Source of the DNA: Oncomelania hupensis
Taxonomy: Eukaryota; Mollusca; Gastropoda; Littorinimorpha; Pomatiopsidae
Length of the DNA: 64,000 bases
Direction: 5' to 3'
Assembly: GCA_036898135.1 (NCBI GenBank)
Contig: CM072517.1
Coordinates: 63,636,769 to 63,700,768, forward strand
A model generated the notes under the pieces. The model was not told the DNA's origin. It saw only the letters and a list, made by a program, of their open reading frames with translations, and made no database searches. The translations under genes were made by a program, and so were the position numbers. Positions 55,275 through 64,000 of the stretch are shown in pieces; positions within the stretch are counted from its first letter, which is position 1; every line of letters begins with the position of its first letter.

Positions 55275-56200
55275 ATCCTGTCCTATCCTGTAACTAGAAA
55301 GTCGTAGGGGCACCACAGATGATTGTTTAACCAGCGTACGCCATCTTTCTCTGTCCTCAGCAACCCCCATGGCTTCGCTCGGTGTCAAGCCAGTCCATTC
55401 TCGAATGTTGTCCTCCCACATCTTTTTCGGTCTCCCTCTTCTTCTGCCTCCTTGCACTTTACCTTGCAGGATGGTCCTTGCAAGTCATGATGATCTGGTG
55501 ACGTGGCCATACCATCGGAGTTTCCGTTTCTTCACCGCTGTGAGCAGGTCATCATGTTGTCCAATGGCGTGTGTGATGGTCTGTCGGACTTTGTTGTTGG
55601 TGATGTGCTGGGTATAGGAAATGCCTAGAAGTCTTCTGTAGCACCTCATCTCCATGCTTTGTATTCTTCGTTGTAGATCTGCTGTGAGGGTCCATGTTTC
55701 GCTAGCGTATAGGAAGATGGAGATGACAAGGGAGCGCAGCAGCCTTATCTTGGAATGTAGACTGATGATCTTTTCTGTCCAAATGGGCTTCAAACTTGCC
55801 AGGGCAACAGTTGTTTGTGCGATCCTGAAGAGGACTTCCTGTCGGGACCCATTGTCTGATACAATGGCTCCTAAGTATTTGTTACATGGCTCCTAAATAT
55901 TTGAAGCTATGCACTATGGCCCTGGACTTTGATGTCCGTGTTGATGCCATTGGTGCTGTTGGTCATCATTTTGGTCTTCTCTGCATTTATTTCCATTCCA
56001 TAGGCTCTGGAGGTGGTATCAAGACTCTGTACCAGCTGTTCATGTTCTCGTTCCTCTCCAGTGAATCCGTCAACGTCATCGACAAAACGAAGGTTGGAGA
56101 TTGCTCTACCCCCTATGCTGATTGTTCCTTCGTGATCTGCAAGGGCATCTGACCTGATGCGCTCGCGTAAGAGGCGACTAAGAGGAGTGATGTCAGCACG
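55275..56200 (-). pseudogene. RTE-like LINE B, longest copy, with reverse transcriptase catalytic box
   Basis: On the minus strand the order is LLRERIRSDALADHEG, ISIGGRAISNLRFVDDVDGF (catalytic F-V-D-D at 56075-56086, where most relatives have F/Y-A-D-D), RAYGMEINAEKTKMMTNS, then after breaks KPIWTEKIISLHSKIRLLRS, IFLYASETWTLTADLQRRIQ, KRKLRWYGHVTRSS, RGRPKKMWEDNIREWTGLTP and the 3' end with a GGATA-type tail at 55275-55285. It covers the palm C-half, thumb and C-terminal domain. The endonuclease and N-terminal RT are absent. A stop and frame changes (near 55480 and 55890) show it is dead. Confidence 0.93.
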
Positions 56201-56209
56201 ACATCACTG

Positions 56210-56518
56210 GGCAAAAGTCTTCTACACAGAAGTCACCGGCCAGGACGGAGAAACCTCACGTTCAACGACCACGATGGAGGCTAGGCATCAGTAACCTGAA
56301 AGTACACAAGAATAGACACGTCACACAGTGTGTGTCACATGACTGTCCTTTCTGCCCAGGCGCTGAAGTAACGGAGCTGCACATGTTGAATGTGTGTCAT
56401 AATAATGTAGTACAGATTTTACCCAAACACATTGAAAGTCATGAATGTTTTCAATCAGGAAAGACATTTTGTTCAAGTGATGAAAGAATGATCAGGCAGA
56501 CTGCATGGTTCATTTAAA
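56210..56518 (+). pseudogene. LINE C-terminal CCHC zinc-knuckle fragment
   Basis: It reads RRNLTFNDHDG, then SNLKVHKNRHVTQCVSHDC, PFCPGAEVTELHMLNVC. The C-x2-C-x8-H-x4-C pattern (56340-56396) is the zinc-knuckle found near the C-terminus of several non-LTR retrotransposon clades. A frameshift lies before SNLKV. The frame continues to a stop at 56515-56517. Clade not assigned. It abuts, in opposite orientation, LINE B fragment 5. Confidence 0.65.
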
Positions 56519-56861
56519 CATGTTTCCAAATGAGAGACAACAACGATCATTAGGAAGGAAGCTGTTCAGATTAAATATTTTGTTGAGACTGGAAGTCGTG
56601 TGTGTATGAGTCAATATGTGAGCGTGGGTTTGGCAAATGCGTGAATGCAAATAATCGATAAATGAAGTAATAAATATTGAGGTTGGATCTGCATAGTAAT
56701 GTGAACGAGTTATATAATATTTTAAATATCACACTTTATAAACAACTATATTCAATAATATGCATGCAAAATAGATGATTTTGTTGTTTTGATTGATCTA
56801 TTTATTCTTGACATTCCCAGTGTCTCCTCATCCCCTTGCTTTATTTAATAAAACATTCTAA

Positions 56862-57060
56862 AAGTCTCTCTCTTTCTTTCTCTCTCTCTCTCTTTCTCTC
56901 TGTTTCTCTGTCTCTCATTTCGTCTTTGTTTCATGTCTCTGTCTCTCTCTGTTCCTCTCTCTCTCTGTCTCTCTTCTCTATGTTTGTCTGTCTCTCTCTG
57001 TCACTGTCTTTCTCTCAGTCTCTCTTTCTCTGTTTCAATGCCTCTATTTCTTACTCTGGC

Positions 57061-57127
<67 letters not shown>

Positions 57128-57166
57128 CATCCCTACATCCCTTTTCCTACTCTCTCTCTCTCTCAC
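56862..57166. repeat. (CT)n microsatellite, 300 bp compound
   Basis: CT with TTTC, TGTC and CTTC variants. Pure CT at 57073-57123. Confidence 0.95.
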
Positions 57167-57373
57167 AAGAGGGGCCGGGTAGCTCAGTTGGTAAGAGCGT
57201 CTTGCCAGTAACCGAAAGGTCGCTGGTTCGAATCCCGGATTGGTCAACGTGTGATCATATTATTTTCCCCTTTACCAACAACTGGCCCGCTGGTGTCAGT
57301 ATAAATCGGTCCAGTAGTCACCTATATGCGAAAGTGTCGTGTGACTATAATCTACATACAAACAAACAAACAA
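57167..57373 (+). mobile_element. tRNA-derived SINE, family D copy 4 (full length)
   Basis: GGGGCCGGGTAGCTCAGTTGG, B box GGTTCGAATCCCGG, body to CTATAATCTACATAC, then an (AAAC)n tail. Possible duplication TCTCTCTCAC at 57157-57166 and 57374-57383, but both sides are CT-rich, so it is weak. Confidence 0.93.
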
Positions 57374-57719
57374 TCTCTCTCACTCTTTATCTCTCCATTC
57401 CCTTTGTACCTTGCCAGTTGTTTCGGAATTTTAAGCGTGAATTGGTGTCTGAAACGCTTCTTTAAGTTCTAAATCCACCAAACAGTTCAACAAGTTTGAA
57501 TTGTTAGAGGCGTTAGCTGGTCCTCTTTGACCAAGATTCTCTCAGTTTGTATCACACAGAAGTGGCTTGCCAAAACTGGGAATACAACAATAGCAACAAA
57601 AACAACAACAAAATGAATAAAAAGAAACAGAAAAAAAGGTACGTTACTGTCTGAACACAATACTTATAGGCTTTTAATTTATGCACTGAAAATCGACCCC
57701 TTCAAGCACTTCCGACACA
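57374..57719. other. Non-coding stretch
   Basis: No feature recognised except short CAA repeats near 57590. Confidence 0.4.
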
Positions 57720-60250
57720 TAGGTGCCGCATCACGTCATAAACATGCGAAGAATTCTTACAATTGTGTCACCTGACCTCTTCAAAAGAAGTCTTTCACCA
57801 CACACCAAGAGGAAGAAAGAACAAGTTGGCAAGCCAGTCAAATGTATATCCAGACATTCACATACACATTTTCCTGGCGGTCTTGGGGCTCGGCTTTATC
57901 ATAAATAAGCAACAACAATAACAACAACAACATCAGCAACAACAACAACAACAACCTCTACAACAACAACAACAATAGCTTGGAATGATAGGCCACGATC
58001 TGACGAATCTGCGAGCCAAAGACTTATTCAAATTGGATCAGCTAATTTTTAGAATCAGTGGAAAACGTATTTACACAATGGTGAAGCGCAATAACTGTGA
58101 CCTTGGAGAGAAGTACAAAATTACTGCCAATGATCCTACATGCTTAGAAGTAGTTCAAGTACGCACAAAGTAAAATTGAAACATTTTGGTACTGTTCTTC
58201 TTGAGATAAAATTCGGTACTGTTCTTCTTGAGATAAATTTTGGTACTGTTCTTCTTGAGATACATTTCGGTTCTGTTCTTCTTGAGATAAATTTCGGTAC
58301 TGTTCTTCTTGAGATAAATTTCGGTACTGTTCTTCTTGAGATAAATTTCGGTACTGTTCTTCTTGAGATAAATTTCTGTACTGTTCTTCTTGAGATAAAT
58401 TTCGGTACTGTTCTTCTTGAGGTAAATTTGGGTACTGTTCTTCTTGAGATAAATTTCGGTACTGTTCTTCTAGAGATACATTTCTGTACTGTTCTTCTTG
58501 AGATAAATTTCGGTACTGTTCTTCTTGAGATAAATTTTGGTACTGTTCTTCTTGAGATAAATTTCGGTACTGTTCTTCTTGAGATACATTTCGGTACTGT
58601 TCTTCTTGAAATACATTTCGGTACTGTTCTTCTTGAGATAAAATTAGGTACTGTTCTTCTTTAGATACATTTCGGTTCTGTTCTTCTTGAGATAAATTTC
58701 GGTACTGTTCTTCTTGAGATAAGTTTTGATACTGTTCTTCTTGAGATAAATTTCGGTACTGTTCTTCTTGAGATAAGTTTCGGTACTGTTCTTCTTGAGA
58801 TAAATTTCGGTACTGTTCTTCTTGAGATACATTTCGGTACTGTTCTTCTTGAGATAAATTTCGGTACTGTTCTTCTTGAGATAAATTTCGGTACTGTTCT
58901 TCTTGAGATACATTTCGGTACTGTTCTTCTTGAGATACATTTCGGTACTGTTCCTCTTGAGATACATTTCGGTACTGTTATTCTTGAGATAAATTTCAGT
59001 ACTGTTCTTCTTGAGATAAATTTCGGTACTGTTCTTCTTGAGATAAATTTCAGTACTGTTCTTCTTGAGATAAATTTCGGTACTGTTCTTCTTGAGATAA
59101 ATTTCAGTACTGTTCTTCTTGAGATAAATTTCGGTACTGTTCTTCTTGAGATAAATTTCAGTACTGTTCTTCTTGAGATAAATTTCGGTACTGTTCTTCT
59201 TGAGATACATTTCGGTACTGTTCTTCTTGAAATACATTTCGGTACTGTTCTTCTTGAAATACATTTCGGTACTGTTCTTCTTGAGATAAAATTAGGTACT
59301 GTTCTTCTTTAGATACATTTCGGTTCTGTTCTTCTTGAGATAAATTTCGGTACGGTTCTTCTTGAGATAAATTTCGGTACTGTTCTTCTTGAGATAAGTT
59401 TTGATACTGTTCTTCTTGAGATAAATTTCGGTACTGTTCTTCTTGAGATAAGTTTCGGTACTGTTCTTCTTGAGATAAATTTCGGTACTGTTCTTCTTGA
59501 GATACATTTCGGTACTGTTCCTCTTGAGATACATTTCGGTTCTGTTCTTCTTGAGATAAATTTCGGTACTGTTCTTCGTGAGATAAATTTTGGTACTGTT
59601 CTTCTTGAGATAGGTTTCGGGACTGTTCTTCTTGAAATAAATTTCGGTACCGTTCTTCTTAAGATAAATTTTGGTACTGTTCTTCTTGAGATACATTTCG
59701 GTACTGTTCTTCTTGAGATACATTTCGGTACTGTTCCTCTTGAGCATAAGATAAATTTCTGTACTGTTCTTCTTGAGATAAGTTTTGGTACTGTTCTTCT
59801 TGAGATAAATTTCAGTACTGTTCTTCTTGAGATAAGGCCAACAGTTTTATAACAAACAAACAACAAATATGTGACATTCAGCAGTGCGGACCGACAACCT
59901 GACTGGCCCGGAAAGATGGCCCATAATTTGAAGTATCCTGAATACCAAAACTCAAAACGAAAAAATCGCTTTAGCCGTTTTCGAGATAATGATCAAAACA
60001 AAATGACTCCAGTGTCCTTGACCTTCGCGATCGAGCAAATATGATGGCACGGGATGCAATCCACTAACCTAGGTATTGTTCCTAAGAAGTGTGGTCAAAA
60101 TCCGTTCTATGGTTCTTCACATATAGCTCCCAACGGATCGTCCGCTCGACCGCCAGACCGGCCCCCAGACCGACCGACAGACCCTTATTTGGCTCGTTTT
60201 GATAACCCCAACCCCCCCCCCTCCTCCTTCTCCTCCACTGACTATTTCAT
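57720..60250 (+). repeat. Dispersed repeat family C, copy 3, expanded by a minisatellite
   Basis: Left C blocks run from 57835 (AGCCAGTCAAATGTATATCC), GGCGGTCTTGGGGCTCGGC and GGAATGATAGGCCACGATCTG to ATGCTTAGAAGTAG (58141-58155). Right blocks resume at 59881 (GCAGTGCGGACCGACAACC), TCCAGTGTCCTTGACC, CCTAGGTATTGTTCCTA and ACCGACCGACAGACCC. (CAA)n lies at 57908-57975. Between them sits the 27-bp array. Confidence 0.78.
58179..59836. repeat. 27-bp minisatellite, about 61 units, with 648-bp higher-order duplication
   Basis: The unit, read from CGGTACTGTTCTTCTTGAG, is 27 bp (nine codons), so several frames stay open: FGTVLLEIN repeats on plus, STEIYLKKN and ISRRTVPKF repeats on minus, up to 206 codons. 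Diagnostic variants (AAATTAGG then CTTTAGATACATTTCGG then AAGTTTTGATACTG) occur in the same order at 58641 and 59289, 648 bp (24 units) apart, with one-unit differences. The phase is broken near 59745 by an inserted GCATA-like segment. No translation is supported. Confidence 0.97.
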
Positions 60251-60770
60251 AGTAGTTTGAGGTAAGTCTTGAAATATAAAAACGAAATGATGTGGACAGT
60301 GTTAAAAACAGAAAGTAGACACTTGAGCGATCAAATTCTGGATAGAAATCTGTCTGTACGGAAAACACACAAAAAAAGAGGGAAAAATAAAAGAGAATTA
60401 AGGTGGACATTGTCTAGAACCAAACGAGAAGAGAACTCTATAGGAAACAAAGGAATAGCTCTATATGTGGATATTGTCTGGAACCTAACTGCAGACACTA
60501 CAAATGAATTTCGTAAGACGCCTTGTCTCCAGTTCCGGCTCCAGTTACTTGCAAACTGAAACCGTCTAGGTGCATGCGACGTTCTTTGAAGGTCATTCAT
60601 GCTGTTTTCCTTCTGTCAGACCTCTTTGTTTGACTGTAACAAAAGCAAGGTGGAGAGTGCCTTGGACACATTTCTGATACCACTGTTTCTTATCTGGAGA
60701 CAGGAAGTCAACGAAATTGAAAAATATGCTGGTGAACGTGTAATGCGGGTGTGACTGATTTTGTGTGCGT
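60251..60770. other. Non-coding stretch
   Basis: A short direct repeat GTGGA(C/T)ATTGTCT(A/G)GAACC lies at ~60402 and ~60468. No gene was found. Confidence 0.4.
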
Positions 60771-60771
60771 G

Positions 60772-61110
60772 TGGGTGTGTGTGTGTTGTGTGTGTGCGTG
60801 TGTGTTGCGTGAGGTGTGAGTTTGTGTTGTGAATGTGTGTATGTTGTGTTGTGTGTATGTGTGTATGTGTGTGTGTGTGTGTGCGTGTTGTTTATTAAAG
60901 AAAAACAGTCCTTTGCAGTGTACGTGGTGGTTGTATTACGTTTGCTCCTCTAAATCTGTCCCTGTCTGTCTCTCCCACGCGCACGCACACCCACACACTC
61001 TCTCACACACACACGCACACACACATTCACTTACTCTCTTTCCTTCACCACACCTTCTCCTTAAACATTCTTTTTCTTCCCTCTCTCTCTTCTTTCTCCC
61101 TCCCTACCTC
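60772..61110. repeat. (GT)n, (CA)n and (CT)n microsatellites
   Basis: GT at 60772-60890, CA at 60980-61030, and CT-rich at 61080-61110. Confidence 0.9.
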
Positions 61111-61231
61111 TATCTCTCTTTTGCACGACCACGTGACCATGTACCCACACACACTCACAAACACAAGCAGGCGCGCACCCATACGCTTCATTCTAGCTTT
61201 ATTTCGGGAATGAAAATTGTTCACATGTCAC

Positions 61232-61262
<31 letters not shown>

Positions 61263-61452
61263 AGAATGGAGAGGGGACATTAAGAAATACAATAAGTGGA
61301 ATACGGACTCGACAACTTGAAGAGAATAAAACAAACAGATTTCACTCAAAATGTATAATGCACTTCTGCTCTCGGCAGAAGGTTTTAGTTTTTCAGGTTA
61401 GTGTTCCGATAGGGAACTACAGCTTCTGTTGTCAACCTCTCCTCCCGTTAAA

Positions 61453-61885
61453 AGGCACGGTGGTCTAATGGTAGTGCTTTGGCTTGCGGATCTGAAGGTC
61501 CCGGGTTCGAGCCCTGTCCGGGCCATTGTGTTGTGTCCCTGGGAAAGACACTTTACTCCCGTTTCCTACTCCTTGGAATGAGAGTATAAACCGAGGTCTA
61601 GTCTGTGTGTCACATACATTCCATCATAACGGACTTTAAAGATCCTGACGCTCATGTCCTAGACGGGTGAGTGCCGGTAACAAGAACACACCCAGCATGC
61701 ACTTGGTCCTTCTCCCCATCCCTGGCTGGCCAGGATAGTGCTCAGTTGTCCGGGCGTCAGACCATGCGCCCAAAGGCTGCGGGTGGGCGTCTCGGGCGGT
61801 TTGAGTTAGATCCTGTATCGGCCAGCGCCTAGAGTCTGGTCAAATACGGCGAGATAAGTGCGCTATAAAAATCTTCAATAATAAA
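61453..61885 (+). mobile_element. tRNA-derived SINE, family F copy 6 (full length)
   Basis: The head GGCACGGTGGTCTAATGG (A box) and GGTCCCGGGTTCGAGCCC (B box) is followed by CTTTACTCCCGTTTCCTAC, AACGGACTTTAAAGATCCTG, GGGCGTCAGACCATGCGCCC, GATCCTGTATCGGCCAGCG and GTGCGCTATAAAAATC, then an AATA-rich tail. It is the only copy with a head, about 430 bp long, and serves as the reference for the F fragments at 4590, 10330, 29953, 42880 and 51239. Confidence 0.9.
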
Positions 61886-62098
61886 AAAATAAAAATAAAA
61901 TAATGTACACAAAAATTGATACCCTACTATTTCATTTCATGAATGTCGAGTTCAGTGTGTTTGACGTACGGCGAAGATTTGAAATAAAGAGCACTAAAAT
62001 TGGTACCTTCAAAAGGTTGTGAGGTATGGCAAAACGGGTTGATGAAAATAGGTACAAAAAAGAAAAGAGAAATCTTATTAATATCAGTAGCAACTCAA

Positions 62099-62180
62099 GT
62101 ACGCTGGAGTACGCTAGTTAAACGATCATCTGTGGTGCCCCTACGACCTCCGAGTTATGAGATAGGATAGGATAGGATAG
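62099..62180 (+). mobile_element. RTE-like LINE B, extreme 3' end (82 bp, TSD)
   Basis: It encodes only the last residues (VKRSSVVPLRPPSYE-like, then stop) and a (GGATA)n tail. GCAACTCAA flanks both sides (62090-62098 and 62181-62189). A severely 5'-truncated insertion. Confidence 0.92.
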
Positions 62181-62189
62181 GCAACTCAA

Positions 62190-62805
62190 TTAAGTAATTA
62201 ATGACGCAAATATTTTTTGGTGTTTGTTGTTGTTGTTATTGTAATTGTTGTTGTTGCTGCTGCTGCTTCTGTTGTTGTTGTTGTTGTATGTTGTTTGTTT
62301 ATTTTTGTGTACCTGGATCTTCCATGTTCTTTGATTTAGTGCTCAAAAAGCCTCCGATACCCCCGTTAAACATTTATCAGGAAAGAAAAGGATGTTACCT
62401 GTATATGAGATCCGTTTGTTGAATAAATTAAAAAAAAATTAAAAATTTTGTTTTTTTATAAAAGACGAGAAGTAAAAAGCAAACATATCACACATAAAAA
62501 GACATTTATGTAAGATGACCTTTTGACCTTTTGACACTTGCCCTCCGTTTTCCCTTCACCTCCCCCTTCCCCTTCCCTACAACAGATGAAGTACGCATGC
62601 GTGTGGGACGTACTAATATTGCCCGGATGTTGCGCCTGAGTTTTGGGGAGAAGTTGCCTGCTGTTCAAAAAGCAAATTCATTAATGGGACTATGGAGGTG
62701 TTCATCGTGCAGCCTTAAGATAGGGCGACCTCTTATTTGTTTTTGCTTCCAGGCATGTGCTGGTTTTTGTTTTGTTGTTCTTCTTGATCTTGTTTTTCTT
62801 GTTTG
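62190..62805. other. Non-coding stretch
   Basis: (TTG)n-like at 62222-62290, A/T runs after 62425. No gene was found. Confidence 0.4.
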
Positions 62806-62809
62806 TCAT

Positions 62810-62810
62810 C

Positions 62811-62872
<62 letters not shown>

Positions 62873-62978
62873 CTTCTTCTTCTTCTTCTTCTTCTTCTGC
62901 TTTTTTTTCTTCTTGTTCTTCTTGTTCTTCTTGTTCTTCTTGTTCTTCTTCTTCTTCTTCTTCTTCTTCTTCTTCTAC
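62810..62978. repeat. (TTG)n then (TTC)n microsatellite
   Basis: ~20 TTG units followed by TTC with TTGTTC variants. Frames are artefacts. The same TTG-to-TTC order is seen at 34886. Confidence 0.97.
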
Positions 62979-63091
62979 CCCTTGGGGTCATGAGCAATCT
63001 TGCCACTGTAGATTGTTCTAACCTATACAGGGAAAAGTGAAAGCCCCAGTTGAAAACCTGTCTTTCCTTTTTAGGCATGGCAGATTCACTG

Positions 63092-63649
63092 CGGCAACAG
63101 TTGGAGTGCCGGGGGTTTCAGTATAAATAGTACCCCCACTTTCTGGAAATTTAGTGCTTTAAATTCCCACTGTCGCTGTCTTTCTCATTTGCTCTTTCTC
63201 ATTCCTGCTCTGTCCTATCAATCTGCTATACTATCTTCTTCTTCGCTAGATCAGTGACCTACCTTTTATCTTGAAAACTCTTCCTGGACAAGACTCCTTG
63301 TTTGTGTATGAGGTCTGTTGGATCAGCTTGGGAATGTTGGACGCTTTCTGCCGGGTGGTCACTAGGGCTTCCTATGATGTTATTATTTAGCAATATAGGC
63401 ATTTTATATGTATGTGTTTTGTTGATAATTTATAATGATGTTTGTATTCTATTTTGTTTTTGTAACCGGGGGTTTGATTAGTTGGGGTAAAGCTTCAGCT
63501 GTCCCCTGCGTGGGATGTCTTTATTGTAAAGTGACTGGCCAGTGGAGGGCATTCAATTTTTCCACTAGGGTTGTTTCAGCAGATCTTTTATGCGGATCGG
63601 GGGTTGTCCGGTCCTGATTTGGCTCGGAAGAGTCCGCTGGACCTAAAGC

Positions 63650-63684
<35 letters not shown>
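63092..63684 (+). mobile_element. Family A retroposon, copy 11 (near full length)
   Basis: It starts AGTTGGAGTGCCGGGGG, with TATAAATAGT at ~63123 and the entire body to GGACCTAAAGCAACAATC, plus eight AATC units. The tail runs into (TTC)n. No target duplication was recognised. Confidence 0.95.
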
Positions 63685-63726
63685 TTCTTCTTCTTCTTCT
63701 TCTTTGTTGTTGTTGTTGTGATTGTA

Positions 63727-63813
<87 letters not shown>

Positions 63814-63850
63814 GTTGTTGTTGTTGTTGTTTTCTTCTTTTTGTTGTTCT
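63685..63850. repeat. (TTC), (TTG), (ATT)n compound microsatellite
   Basis: It follows directly on the tail of family A copy 11. About 28 ATT units at 63728-63812, flanked by TTG runs on both sides. Confidence 0.96.
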
Positions 63851-64000
63851 TGTTCTTGTTCTTCTTGCTTTTCTTTTTCTTCATCATCTCTCCCATTACG
63901 GTACTTTTTATTTGCTTCAACCAGGTGTATTACCTCCTCCTCCATCTCCTTACTCTTCTTTTTCTTCTGATAGGAGACCACCCATGACCAAACAACGATC

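Noticed and set aside
58179..59836. CRISPR array
   Set aside because: Units are contiguous with no unique spacers, and the context is eukaryotic.
58140..59866. Repeat protein genes of 151-206 codons
   Set aside because: The period of 27 bp keeps several frames open on both strands. No start context, flanking coding sequence or splice signal was seen.
61453..61530. Functional tRNA gene
   Set aside because: Head of SINE F. The 3' acceptor side does not pair with the 5' side and SINE body follows.

Overview
This window looks like intergenic or intronic DNA from a metazoan nuclear genome, most probably a lophotrochozoan and perhaps a gastropod mollusc. That placement is an inference from the dense di- and trinucleotide microsatellites, several tRNA-derived SINE families, and CR1/L2-, RTE- and Tx1/L1-like LINE relics. 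No host protein-coding gene could be recognised on either strand. Nearly all long open frames are translations of microsatellites, minisatellites or dispersed repeats. One unidentified minus-strand frame (about 981-1550) reads through once a SINE inserted in it is ignored.

The window is a layered deposit of mobile elements. Names are local. Family A is a ~580-600 bp non-LTR retroposon of unknown class, with 11 copies at 3751, 9159, 14726, 21257, 23136, 25824, 31232, 32624, 36594, 42152 and 63092. Family B is an RTE-like LINE (12907, 21735, 25190, 36912, 47365, 55275, 62099). Family C is an old ~700 bp repeat (7900, 24410, 37291 and 57720). Family D is a tRNA-derived SINE (1179, 31589, 49352, 57167). 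Family E is an LTR family, TGTTAC...GTAACA (1791, 31123, 47728, 53106, 53636). F, G, L and M are further SINE-like families. K is a SINE with a 5S rRNA-like promoter. I is an unclassified pair. N is a terminal-inverted-repeat element tied to (GT)n tracts. P is a 56-60 bp hairpin retro-insert. There are also one mariner and two hAT-like non-autonomous DNA transposons, two of the three retaining the last codons of a transposase.

Target-site duplications (TSDs) of 8-14 bp could be read for many insertions, so nesting order can be recovered. In 24410-26590 one family C copy was hit separately by K, B and A elements. In 31123-31969 a solo LTR was hit by an A fragment and a D SINE. In 42141-42862 an A element was hit by P.

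Simple-sequence DNA is the other main component: long ATC, ATT, TTC, TTG, GA, GT, ACT and AT tracts, several of which start exactly at the 3' tail of a retroelement. There are also 35-, 20-, 15- and 27-bp minisatellites. The 27-bp array (58179-59836, about 61 units) lies inside a family C copy and contains a 648-bp higher-order duplication. A decayed 5-copy tandem repeat lies at 54280-54830, and a ~48-bp-arm foldback at 44044-44147.

The most promising unusual items are family A (defined 5' end, TATA-like box, unknown origin), the minimal hairpin retro-insert P, the 5S-promoter SINE K, the GT-associated N elements, and the 9-codon-periodic minisatellite.
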